IMG/VR virus record: IMGVR_UViG_3300023178_000140
Location: 1-35,658 of that record
DNA from: a virus
Length of the DNA stretch: 35,658 nucleotides
Strand: one strand, 5' to 3'
Shown: positions 8,496 through 15,749 of the stretch, piece after piece
How positions within the stretch are numbered: position 1 is the first letter of the stretch
How the letters are laid out: each line of letters begins with the position of its first letter
Notes under the pieces: model-generated
What the model was told of the DNA's origin: nothing
Databases searched by the model: none
What the model saw: only the letters and a program-made list of their open reading frames with translations
Position numbers and translations under genes: made by a program

Positions 8496-9137
8496 CTATC
8501 CCGTAATTGTTATTAATTGTTTAGTATAATCATCCTTCATAGCTAACGCTGAGCCGTAACGTTCTTTATCATTAGTGACAATTATTTCCTGAATGGCTCT
8601 AGTAAATAATTCATCATATTGTCTTGCTTTTACTTCATCTAATAAAAATACTGAAGCGTGATGTAATGCACCATAAAGATAAACGTCAGGATGACGAGTT
8701 AATATTGTATTTGATGTATTGCTATCTGATAAGGCTTCAATCGTTTTACTATAAATCATTTCTAACGTTAAAACAGAATCAGGTGTAGGGGCGAGTTTTA
8801 TTTCACTACCAATAATGGAATACCCTTGTGGTGTACCATTTGATGACGTAGTAAAATTACTATCTAACGAATTTGGTGTGTAATAACGTAATACCCTACG
8901 AGGTGATGTATTTAATCTAATCGTTTCAATCTTACGTAAATCCGTAGGTAATGAAATATATTGATCACCAGCCGTAGTTGATGCGGTAACTCTGTCGTGG
9001 TCAAATCGTGTATATAATTCTCTACTTAACCGAGCCTCTGTTAAATCTATAAAATCATCAATGTTTGATGTTAAATCATCACGAGCTAAAAAATTAGCAA
9101 TAGATGTTTTTAAATCACTATATGTTGCGAGTGCCAT
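8496..9137 (-). CDS. Head-tail adaptor protein (P22 gp4 / SU10 adaptor-like), 213 aa
   Basis: Starts ALATYSDLKTSIANFLARDDL, then IDDFIDLTEARLSRELYTR, followed by a beta segment (DQYISLPTDLRKIETIRLNTSPRR) and a C-terminal helix pair (YLYGALHHASVFLLDEVKARQYD). This is the typical layout of adaptors that form a ring below the portal and seal packaged DNA. It lies between the capsid region and the tail hub, as expected. Start ATG overlaps the TAA of the upstream gene (TAATG). Assignment rests on pattern and context. Confidence 0.82.
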   Translation of the reverse strand: MALATYSDLKTSIANFLARDDLTSNIDDFIDLTEARLSRELYTRFDHDRVTASTTAGDQYISLPTDLRKIETIRLNTSPRRVLRYYTPNSLDSNFTTSSNGTPQGYSIIGSEIKLAPTPDSVLTLEMIYSKTIEALSDSNTSNTILTRHPDVYLYGALHHASVFLLDEVKARQYDELFTRAIQEIIVTNDKERYGSALAMKDDYTKQLITITG

Positions 9138-9451
9138 TACAGTTGTCCTCCACCAGTTCTAAGATACCTATTATCAGGGTCATTTAAATATTTCTTCCAC
9201 GCTTTTGCATTATGTTTCGGATGTCCAAATCGTTTTAATAATTCGTAGTAAAGTGTAACGGGTATATTCGCAATATGCTGTTGGTGTTTTTGTGTATTAC
9301 CAATTAACTTACCTTTTTCATATTCATTAGATTTCTTTTTATTATCATTAAGAATATGATCAACTTTTTGCTCAGTTACGATATAGGTTTTATCATCTTC
9401 GTACTTTAGCTTTGTTGTTTTTTGTTCGTTTTTGGTTATTATCTTTTCCAT
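9137..9451 (-). CDS. Hypothetical head-region protein, 104 aa
   Basis: A Lys/Asn-rich, hydrophilic protein with a charged N-terminal half. The C-terminus (LYYELLKRFGHPKHNAKAWKKYLNDPDNRYLRTGGGQL) is the most structured part. It lies between the basic 60-residue gene and the adaptor gene and overlaps the adaptor start. No family is recognised. Context suggests a minor head or tail-assembly factor. Confidence 0.7.
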   Translation of the reverse strand: MEKIITKNEQKTTKLKYEDDKTYIVTEQKVDHILNDNKKKSNEYEKGKLIGNTQKHQQHIANIPVTLYYELLKRFGHPKHNAKAWKKYLNDPDNRYLRTGGGQL

Positions 9452-9575
9452 TATTTCTTACCCGTAAATGTGATTTAGGACTTAATTTTTTTCTATGTCT
9501 TAATCCTTTTTTTTTAAATCGTCTTTTAGTTTTTTTAATTGGATCATAAACAACCTTATTAGACCTTTTTGGCAT
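9393..9575 (-). CDS. Very basic small protein, 60 aa
   Basis: About 40% Lys+Arg (PIKKTKRRFKKKGLRHRKK). It has no membrane segment and probably binds nucleic acid. It overlaps the next gene by 59 bases and the preceding 40-residue gene by 17 bases, an unusual degree of nesting for this genome, which lowers certainty. GGGGT lies about eight bases upstream of ATG 9575. It resembles the other Lys/Arg-rich microproteins of the head module. Confidence 0.5.
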   Translation of the reverse strand: MPKRSNKVVYDPIKKTKRRFKKKGLRHRKKLSPKSHLRVRNNGKDNNQKRTKNNKAKVRR

Positions 9576-9681
9576 ATCTATAACCCCATCTATTTTCTGA
9601 TAGGTCTTTTAAATTTTTTGTCTGCTCTGAAATTTTTATAACAAGGTCATTAAATCTTATTAGTTTTTTTGTTAATAGCAT
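9559..9681 (-). CDS. Small protein, 40 aa, with a strong ribosome-binding site
   Basis: Reads MLLTKKLIRFNDLVIKISEQ and continues to YRYAKKV before TAA. ATG 9681 has GGAGG eight bases upstream (GGAGGAAATTAAA-ATG), one of the best sites in the window. It lies just after the capsid gene's terminator hairpin. A leucine/isoleucine heptad-like pattern suggests a short amphipathic helix. No family is recognised. Confidence 0.55.
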   Translation of the reverse strand: MLLTKKLIRFNDLVIKISEQTKNLKDLSENRWGYRYAKKV

Positions 9682-9694
9682 TTTAATTTCCTCC

Positions 9695-9723
9695 AATAAA
9701 AGAAGGGGCTGTTACACCCCTTC
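9695..9723 (-). terminator. Terminator after the capsid gene
   Basis: On the minus strand, GAAGGGG and CCCCTTC form a 7-bp stem around an 8-base loop, followed by TTTTATT. It lies 12 bases past the capsid stop. It probably causes partial termination, giving more capsid message than downstream tail messages. Confidence 0.75.
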
Positions 9724-9734
9724 AAATATTATTA

Positions 9735-10679
9735 TTACGATAAATCGTAAACTGCACCCATTGATTTCGGTGCTTGTGGTACGAATGTCATTTCTGACAC
9801 CACAGCAAATTTAGTAGCATCACCAGTTGGGGCTACATCACTTACTGAGAAAGAACGACCCGGTAATGCACCCATTTTTAGATATTCACTATCTAATAGA
9901 TACACTCTGTCACTCTGCATTTGTCTATCAATAACAACGTTTAATGTACCAAAGTCAGTTAAATACATTGATACTGAACCAATTATTACTGCTTCTTTTG
10001 GTGCATTAGCTGTCATATGAAGTTGGTTAGTCACAACTGATCCTGATGATAAATCAGAAAAAGTTGCTTTCTTAGATGGAGATACAACAAGCATATCCGG
10101 GTTTCCACCATCCTCATATACAGATTGCATAACTGTATCAATTTGAGCAAGAGTCAATGCTCTACCCGTACCATCAGTTCTAGTTGCAGAACCATCAAAC
10201 GCTGTAATGTCGGTGGCATCACCAGCACTAGATACGTTTGAAATCCACGTTTCAATAGTACCAAACTTACGTGGGTCAGATGCAGATTTTGCAACGGATG
10301 CACATAAAGTTTTTTCTATGTCACGTCTTTGCTCAATGCCTTTTAACACTTTGACGTAAGCTGTTTCTCTATCTCTTCCAGCTTTATCAACCACATCTAA
10401 AGTGTTTGAAACTGAACCAGCTTGAACAAAAATTTGGTGTACGTTACCAAGTCTTGTTGTCGCTGTTGGGTTTGTGTATGAGTAGTCAGCCCCTTCATTG
10501 TTAGCGTTGTTATCAACAGCACTAGCCAATTCTTGAACTTGAAACTCGTGGGTAATTCCCTTAGTCGCAATTTTTTCCATATTGGAAAACAACGGCGTTT
10601 CATCAGGGTCTATTCTTGTAATTACATCAGAGAGGTCTTCTTTCTCCCCAACGCTATCACTGGTTTTGTAAATTGCCAT
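9735..10679 (-). CDS. Major capsid protein, 314 aa (DUF5309 / SU10-like)
   Basis: The N-terminus (DVITRIDPDETPLFSNMEKIATKGITHEFQVQEL) and the middle (VDVVDKAGRDRETAYVKVLKGIEQRRDIE-like region, GTIETWISN, ALTLAQIDTVMQSVYEDGGNPDMLVVSPSKKATFSDLSSG) match the pattern of the DUF5309 family. These are HK97-fold major capsid proteins of the phage SU10 type. The last third (PGRSFSVSDVAPTGDATKFAVVSEMTFVP) is the usual ending. Length is close to the family norm of 300-350. AAGGAG lies eight bases before ATG 10679. It lies directly downstream of a scaffold-type gene and is followed by a terminator, as expected for the most expressed virion gene. Confidence 0.9.
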   Translation of the reverse strand: MAIYKTSDSVGEKEDLSDVITRIDPDETPLFSNMEKIATKGITHEFQVQELASAVDNNANNEGADYSYTNPTATTRLGNVHQIFVQAGSVSNTLDVVDKAGRDRETAYVKVLKGIEQRRDIEKTLCASVAKSASDPRKFGTIETWISNVSSAGDATDITAFDGSATRTDGTGRALTLAQIDTVMQSVYEDGGNPDMLVVSPSKKATFSDLSSGSVVTNQLHMTANAPKEAVIIGSVSMYLTDFGTLNVVIDRQMQSDRVYLLDSEYLKMGALPGRSFSVSDVAPTGDATKFAVVSEMTFVPQAPKSMGAVYDLS

Positions 10680-10710
10680 AATTTACTCCTTAAAAGTTAA
10701 TAGTTAATAT

Positions 10711-11739
10711 TTATTTATTCATAAGATACTCAACGGCATCTTTCATTTTGCCTGACTTACCTAGTCGGTCAAATAATTGTTGGGATTTTCTTTGCTTACT
10801 TTCATTCTTAGAAGTTGGAACTGCTCCTTTTATCATTTTTGGTGCTTTGGTTACCTTCTTCTTTGCCACTTGATTTTTAGCAACGAGTTTATCGTATAAA
10901 TACGCTTTTCGTAAAACTTCAATCGCTCTTGGGTCTGATGCCGTCTGCATTTCTAAATCCGAAAATCCAACACGTTTTGCATAGGTAACAACCGCTTGCT
11001 TTTCTTTGGTTGCTACATCAGCATTTTTCCACGATGGAATTCGTTCTAATAATTCAACTTTAGCGGACTCAAGATTCTTTTGATAGTTTTGCATTAAATC
11101 GTGTTGCTGTTGCTGTTGAAGTCTTACTTGCTCATCTTTAACAGCTTGTACTGTTTGTTGATGTTTTTCGTAAGCATCTTTTTGTCTAAGGTACTCACTC
11201 GGATCAGAATTAATTAAATTTTGATCAGGTTGGGGTACGGGATTAGATAAAAATTGTTCAACCGCTTTTAAGTTTTCAGCAAGTTGTGTCCTCTCAGCTT
11301 GAATCTGCTGTGCTTGTTGTTCAAACTGCTTACGCTGTTCAGCGAGTTGCTGACTCTTGCGAGTATAATCAGATGTTCTTGAGTAGCCGTTCTTTAAATC
11401 ATCAAGAGTTACATTAACATCTTCACCATTAACTTTAACAGTATATGTTTCAGGCTCTGTCTGAGTTACGTCTTCAACTTCCTCAATGTCCGTATCTGTT
11501 TCAGATTCATCAACACTTTCTGTTTCTTCTTCCACAACATCTTCTGTTGCTTCCGTTTCTACATCCTGAGTTTCTGTTTCTGTTTGTTCCTGACTATTTT
11601 CATCAGGATTATTTGACTCTTGACTCGTTTCAGAATTATCATCTTGCGATGGTTCAGTATTAACTTTTAAGAGGTAATCAACACCTTGACGGCGAGATAA
11701 TGTAGTTGGTTCAGTTCCTTGCGGATTGCTGTTGTCCAT
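10711..11739 (-). CDS. Scaffolding protein, 342 aa
   Basis: The N-terminal third is extremely acidic (runs such as TEATEDVVEEETESVDESE), followed by TYTVKVNGEDVNVTLDDLKNGYSRTSDYTRKSQQLAEQR (about residues 97-135). Next comes a Gln-rich coiled coil (about 130-210) and a basic C-terminus (KKKVTKAPKMIKGAVP ... KSGKMKDAVEYLMNK). An acidic plus coiled-coil protein with a basic C-terminal tail, just upstream of the capsid gene, is the standard form of capsid scaffolds; the tail normally binds the capsid protein. AAGGA precedes ATG 11739. Confidence 0.85.
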   Translation of the reverse strand: MDNSNPQGTEPTTLSRRQGVDYLLKVNTEPSQDDNSETSQESNNPDENSQEQTETETQDVETEATEDVVEEETESVDESETDTDIEEVEDVTQTEPETYTVKVNGEDVNVTLDDLKNGYSRTSDYTRKSQQLAEQRKQFEQQAQQIQAERTQLAENLKAVEQFLSNPVPQPDQNLINSDPSEYLRQKDAYEKHQQTVQAVKDEQVRLQQQQQHDLMQNYQKNLESAKVELLERIPSWKNADVATKEKQAVVTYAKRVGFSDLEMQTASDPRAIEVLRKAYLYDKLVAKNQVAKKKVTKAPKMIKGAVPTSKNESKQRKSQQLFDRLGKSGKMKDAVEYLMNK

Positions 11740-11751
11740 AATTTATTCCTT

Positions 11752-12030
11752 TTAATAAAATTTTTTTTTATTGATTGTATCTAGTTTTTCAGAAGCTAAT
11801 TTTCCATCAGCTACCAAAATAGATATTTCTTCACGAAGTTTTCGCAACGCTTGTAACTGTCTATAACAAATTTCACGAACGTGCGAATCATCGCTTTTAC
11901 TTTCTGAAAACCCTTCAATATATCGTTTTTCAAGGATTTCAAAAACTCTGTTAAATATGTCATTATTGAGTAAATCTTTAGCTTTATTGCCTTGATTTGC
12001 TCTATTACGTAAATCCAAATCATCATTCAT
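11752..12030 (-). CDS. Hypothetical head-region protein, 92 aa
   Basis: Hydrophilic and helical (NNDIFNRVFEILEKRYIEGFSESKSDDSHVREICYRQLQALRKLREEI). From recall, small helical proteins with 'F..i...y...w..s...d...Re.iy..l.al..l...l' occur between portal and scaffold genes in many podoviruses. It lies three bases from the upstream gene and 12 from the scaffold. Function is unknown; possibly an assembly cofactor. Confidence 0.75.
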   Translation of the reverse strand: MNDDLDLRNRANQGNKAKDLLNNDIFNRVFEILEKRYIEGFSESKSDDSHVREICYRQLQALRKLREEISILVADGKLASEKLDTINKKKFY

Positions 12031-12032
12031 AT

Positions 12033-12515
12033 CTATATTTGACGTGTACCCATTGTTCCACCTAAATTACCTAATAGACCACCCATTAATGATCGGGGGT
12101 CTGTCATTGTATCTAGTGGCATCATCATATTTTGACCAACAGCTTGTTGTTGTCTTTGCATTTCTTCCAACATTCTCATCGCTTCGGCTTGAGTAATTTG
12201 ACCGGGCATATTGGCATCAGCTATTGGTGACATACCTCCCGCACTCATTTGCGGATTCATACCACCGCCTAACATATAGGCTTGACCAGCATTGTTAAAA
12301 TTACCCATCATTCCTGAACCGAGTAATTGACCAAAAGAACCCATAGGTGATGCTTCTTGTCCAAATACTTGCATAACTGGTAGACCCGTTACTGAGTTAC
12401 CCAAGCCACCGAGAAAACCACCAAGTCCGCCCGTGCCTAATGCACTTAAAAAACTGCTTAATCCACTTGCCCCAGCACTACTTGCTAAAGGGGCTAAAGC
12501 TACTCCCGCAACCAT
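12033..12515 (-). CDS. Glycine/methionine-rich head-region protein, 160 aa
   Basis: The N-terminal 60 residues are glycine- and leucine-rich and hydrophobic (LSALGTGGLGGFLGGLGNSVTG). The rest is rich in Met, Gly and Gln (MLEEMQRQQQAVGQNMMMP). Such composition suggests an unstructured or membrane-active protein. AAGGAGAT eight bases upstream of ATG 12515 is a strong start signal. It lies between portal and scaffold genes and may be a minor head or ejection protein. The family is not recognised. Confidence 0.72.
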   Translation of the reverse strand: MVAGVALAPLASSAGASGLSSFLSALGTGGLGGFLGGLGNSVTGLPVMQVFGQEASPMGSFGQLLGSGMMGNFNNAGQAYMLGGGMNPQMSAGGMSPIADANMPGQITQAEAMRMLEEMQRQQQAVGQNMMMPLDTMTDPRSLMGGLLGNLGGTMGTRQI

Positions 12516-12527
12516 AATTATCTCCTT

Positions 12528-14534
12528 TTATAAGTTTTGTGAAACTTCTTTATTACCAAGAACTTGAGCCTGACCCCTTAACTGAAGTTCAGCATTTAAT
12601 TCCTGACGTTTTAATTCAATATCCGCCATTAGTTTCTCTCTAGCGAGTTGAATATCTGATTCTAACTTTTTCTGTTTTAACTCTATTTCGGCTTTTGCCT
12701 TCATCATATCCGCTTGTACTGATTGTTCCGCTTCACTTGGTTGCGGTTGCATTGGTGGTTGTGTACGTGGATCAAGGAAGAATGAATCTACATCTTTAAA
12801 TCCTGATAGTTCTAACATCTTACCAATAGTTTCTCGGTACTGTGATAAATTCGTCAATGGGTTTTGTAATCCCATAGTTAGTAAAATTTGTTCTTGTGTT
12901 TTAGCCACTCTGTCTAATACTTGTAATTTCTCATTTACTTGCCCCGTACCTAATCCCACATTAACTTCCATATCGTAAGAATTTTTCCATTGTCTTACAT
13001 CCATAGGAACAAAGTTATTATTTAATCTTACAATTTGTGGTTGAGTAGCGTGTTTTGTAACTAAATGTAAAATGCCTTTGAATAATTGCTTTACACCCGT
13101 TTCAGCAAATACACGAGCAATTAATTCAATCTTACCCTGACTAGCCGATACAATCTGATTAACCGCACTAGCTGTTGTTGATTGAAGGGCATCAGCATCT
13201 AAACCCATAGAGGCTTTATTTAAACCCGTACGAGATTCTTTTATTTGATCTAAATAATCTAATAACGGAAAACTTTGATTGGCAATTAATGGTGTTGTTA
13301 ATGGTTGTACTGCACCAATTTGTTTTGACCTAATTATGCCACCGGGATTATTATTAATTATATCATCTAAATTAACTTGTCCATCTTGGACTACCAACCT
13401 AGTGTTATTTGATAGGTATAAATTATCTAAAATTTGTCTAAGTACAGTTGACTTAATTAGCTGTAAGTCCATAACTTGTTCAGCTAACGATACACCAATC
13501 ATTCTATGAGGCATTAATATCGGACTACATACCGCAAACGGAATATGGTCAAACGCTTCGTTTTTAACGATATGATATGATTGTCCAACAGTACAAATTC
13601 GTCTTAACTCAGGAATATTATCACCATCATAATCAACCTTAATATACGTTTCCGTATACATCACTTTTCGTTGTGATTGATCAATGGAATTATGTTCAGG
13701 CGAACCTGAATCCACATCTTCAAAACGATTTAACTTTTCTTCTTGCTGGTCTAACTCTTCTCCTGAACCCGCATATTGAATAACCTCATCGTAGTCCAAG
13801 CCCATAGCCACTAGTTCACCAACTGACATCTCTCTTCTATGAGCCACAAAATCAGCATCAGTTAAATTTTTAGTGTGTCGCTGAATAAGAAATTCTTCTT
13901 CAGGAATATTAATAATTTTTATTTTTCCTGATGTTGTCTTCTTTTTGATTTTAACATCATAGACCATAGGTATGGGTATGACGTTACCCATTTCATCGGT
14001 TTGTTCTTCTGCATTTTCATTTATTGGACGTGAGTCTTGTTCTATTATTTCAATGTTATCATCTGATGTCATAATCGTTAATTCATCTAACGTTAGACCA
14101 TCATAACTTTCCTCAGTTACATCTTCAGATTCATCCCAGTAAAATTTTAATACACCCAGTTTAAATAATAAGGCTGATTTAAACCAATTATGAAATAAGG
14201 TAAATCCATCATTTTGATCCACAATGTAATTACAATATTGTGTTGCCTGAATAGATGCCGTTACGTCTTCTTGCTGACGAGGTACAAACCGAACATACTC
14301 TTTACTTGAGGTAAAAATTCGCATAACTGACGGCATAACCATTTCAATTACTTCTTGTACATCAGAAGTTACAACTCTTGATTTTCCGCTTTGCTCATTT
14401 CCGAATTCTTCTGAATTATAGTAGTCTTGTACATCAATTCTAAAACTAGATAATTCACTATCGTAATAATTTAAAGCATCCTCCATTTGATTTTTTACAA
14501 TCGCCTGAAGTGTACTGTCATCCATCTTTGGCAT
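12528..14534 (-). CDS. Portal protein, 668 aa (P22-like class)
   Basis: The N-terminus (QDYYNSEEFGNEQSGKSRVVTSDVQEVIEMVMPSVMRIFTSS) and the core (FSALLFKLGVLKFYWDES-like region, EEFLIQRHTKNLTDADFVAHRREMSVGEL, DHIPFAVCSPILMPHRMIGVSLAEQVMDLQ) follow the large P22-type portal pattern common in marine podoviruses. The part from residue 430 (ASMGLDADALQSTTASAVNQIVSASQGKIELIARVFAETG) is the conserved 'wing/stem' text. The C-terminal 60 residues are a long coiled coil (AEIELKQKKLESDIQLAREKL), reminiscent of a barrel. It docks terminase and passes DNA. It lies downstream of the terminase genes and upstream of scaffold and capsid. Confidence 0.9.
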   Translation of the reverse strand: MPKMDDSTLQAIVKNQMEDALNYYDSELSSFRIDVQDYYNSEEFGNEQSGKSRVVTSDVQEVIEMVMPSVMRIFTSSKEYVRFVPRQQEDVTASIQATQYCNYIVDQNDGFTLFHNWFKSALLFKLGVLKFYWDESEDVTEESYDGLTLDELTIMTSDDNIEIIEQDSRPINENAEEQTDEMGNVIPIPMVYDVKIKKKTTSGKIKIINIPEEEFLIQRHTKNLTDADFVAHRREMSVGELVAMGLDYDEVIQYAGSGEELDQQEEKLNRFEDVDSGSPEHNSIDQSQRKVMYTETYIKVDYDGDNIPELRRICTVGQSYHIVKNEAFDHIPFAVCSPILMPHRMIGVSLAEQVMDLQLIKSTVLRQILDNLYLSNNTRLVVQDGQVNLDDIINNNPGGIIRSKQIGAVQPLTTPLIANQSFPLLDYLDQIKESRTGLNKASMGLDADALQSTTASAVNQIVSASQGKIELIARVFAETGVKQLFKGILHLVTKHATQPQIVRLNNNFVPMDVRQWKNSYDMEVNVGLGTGQVNEKLQVLDRVAKTQEQILLTMGLQNPLTNLSQYRETIGKMLELSGFKDVDSFFLDPRTQPPMQPQPSEAEQSVQADMMKAKAEIELKQKKLESDIQLAREKLMADIELKRQELNAELQLRGQAQVLGNKEVSQNL

Positions 14535-14607
14535 AATTAATTCTTTTCTTGTTTATAAATATTGGCTGAGTAGCCATTTAACGTAAAATTTTCAGTAATA
14601 AATTTAC

Positions 14608-14670
14608 CTACTTCTTTTTCTTTTTGTTTTTTTTTGTCTTATTCATTTTTTTGTTTTTATGTCCGTACAT
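14608..14670 (-). CDS. Lysine-rich micropeptide, 20 aa
   Basis: Reads MYGHKNKKMNKTKKNKKKKK then TAG. Its ATG overlaps the upstream stop (TAATG). CGGAGA seven bases upstream, inside the end of that gene, gives a good ribosome-binding site. It continues a chain of coupled basic microproteins. Too short to be judged by composition alone, so this is a candidate only. Confidence 0.4.
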   Translation of the reverse strand: MYGHKNKKMNKTKKNKKKKK

Positions 14671-14924
14671 TATTTTCTCCGTTTTTTAAATGTTGATACT
14701 TTACTCATTGGGTTTGCTCGTTTGCGAGTAACCGCTGATTTAATTTGTGCCTTAGTCATTTTCTTAGCGGTAGCTAACGGAACACATTTCGGATAACCAC
14801 GCTTAGAACTTTTTGCTGACTTACGTCCACAAGGTTGATATTTACCTTTTTTCTTAGGACTAGCAATATCCACCCACTTTTCTTTTTTAAACCATTTGGT
14901 TAAACCACCTTTAGGTTTTGCCAT
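14670..14924 (-). CDS. DUF5872-like basic protein, 84 aa
   Basis: Contains GGLTKWFKKEKWVDIASPKKKGKYQPCGRKSAKSSKRGYPKCVPLATAKKMT, which I recognise as the small DUF5872-like family of aquatic phages and large viruses. Two conserved cysteines (PCGRK, PKCVP) are present, and the C-terminus is very basic (STFKKRRK). It may bind nucleic acid or a metal; the function of the family is unknown. Its ATG overlaps the stop of the 57-residue gene by one base. Confidence 0.75.
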   Translation of the reverse strand: MAKPKGGLTKWFKKEKWVDIASPKKKGKYQPCGRKSAKSSKRGYPKCVPLATAKKMTKAQIKSAVTRKRANPMSKVSTFKKRRK

Positions 14925-15097
14925 TATACTGTCCTATATTTACCACCACGCTTTTTATAGGTTCTAACTAACCAGCCATTGGCATAAGCGGAGGGGTAAA
15001 CATCAAATTTACGTTTAGCCTCTGCCTTAACACGTGCATATAGCGAAGGGTTAGTGGGTACAGCCTTTTTCTTTTTTGTGGATTTTTTTTTCGTCAT
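14924..15097 (-). CDS. Basic small protein, 57 aa
   Basis: Begins MTKKKSTKKKKAVPTNPSLY and carries the segment KAEAKRKFDVYPSAYANGWL followed by YKKRGG. I recall the 'K..FDVYPSAYAN.W.V..YKK.GG' pattern as very common in aquatic phages and some giant viruses, with unknown function. It overlaps the previous gene by ATGA and the next by TAATG, so translation is probably coupled. Confidence 0.72.
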   Translation of the reverse strand: MTKKKSTKKKKAVPTNPSLYARVKAEAKRKFDVYPSAYANGWLVRTYKKRGGKYRTV

Positions 15098-15249
15098 TTA
15101 TGTACTTTTTGAATTTTAAATGTCGCTTTTAAACTTGCCCCTTTATGTGGTTTAAAACCACCCGTAGGGTTTTTCATTAAGGTATAACCACTACCCTTTT
15201 TCATAAAATGATACCCACGTGGGGCTGATATTGATTTCGTTTTTACCAT
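15094..15249 (-). CDS. Basic small protein, 51 aa
   Basis: Begins MVKTKSISAPRGYHFMKKGS and continues GYTLMKNPTGGFKPHKGASL, then ATFKIQKVHK before TGA. The 'PRGYH.M...G..L.....G.....GA......F.I.K' form resembles small conserved proteins of marine phages, from memory. ATG 15249 overlaps the end of the upstream gene and TGA overlaps the next start (ATGA). Function unknown. Confidence 0.68.
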   Translation of the reverse strand: MVKTKSISAPRGYHFMKKGSGYTLMKNPTGGFKPHKGASLKATFKIQKVHK

Positions 15250-15503
15250 TTCTTACAACTCCAATAACGGGCTGAGGTTTTATCTTTTGCCGTATCGCAT
15301 TTGTGTCTTGCTCTGAAACTTTTTCTGCGACTTGGTTCGTTTTTGCGGATTTTCATATTTGGATCACCAAATGTAACCCTGACCACATTATCGTTTTTAT
15401 TCTTTACAAAAACTTGAAATTTTTTTTTACCATAACTCGTCTGCCCTTTACTAATACGAGTGGGTTTGTTTAATGTTACTTTTCTGCCTTTGTAAATCGC
15501 CAT
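15243..15503 (-). CDS. Conserved small basic phage protein, 86 aa
   Basis: Begins MAIYKGRKVTLNKPTRISKG and contains KFQVFVKNKNDNVVRVTFGDPNMKIRKNEP, then SRRKSFRARHKCDTAKDKTSARYWSCKKW. I recognise this C-terminal 'R..SFRARH.C....DK..ARYWSC..W' segment as common in aquatic phages, close to portal or terminase genes. The two Cys and His residues may bind a metal. Function is not known; head assembly is likely from position. Its ATG overlaps the upstream stop by one base. Confidence 0.78.
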   Translation of the reverse strand: MAIYKGRKVTLNKPTRISKGQTSYGKKKFQVFVKNKNDNVVRVTFGDPNMKIRKNEPSRRKSFRARHKCDTAKDKTSARYWSCKKW

Positions 15504-15749
15504 TTACGCCTCACCTACTTGATATTCAGGTATGTCTTCCTCAACAATCTTAATGCCTCGTAATACCTTTAAATAATCATCCTTATTCATTTTGCTGTAT
15601 TTCGCCATATACGCCCCCGCAAAAATACAGTTATACATCAAATCTTCCCACGATAACTGGGGATTCATTTGTTTAATTTCTATTAAATATTCAACAATTA
15701 CAATTAATGGCGAAACATCCATTTGCTCGTCTTGATCTATACGATCCAT
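15504..15749 (-). CDS. Hypothetical small protein after TerL, 81 aa
   Basis: Acidic and helical (SPLIVIVEYLIEIKQMNPQLSWEDLMYNCIFAGAYMAKY). Contrast with the basic microproteins next to it: this one has net negative charge. AGGGAT precedes ATG 15749, which overlaps the last 13 bases of the terminase gene. No family is recognised. Confidence 0.72.
   Translation of the reverse strand: MDRIDQDEQMDVSPLIVIVEYLIEIKQMNPQLSWEDLMYNCIFAGAYMAKYSKMNKDDYLKVLRGIKIVEEDIPEYQVGEA

Noticed and set aside
14518-14577. A 19-residue frame (starts MATQPIFINKK) before the portal gene
   Set aside because: No ribosome-binding site and it overlaps the portal start; not enough evidence to call it a gene.
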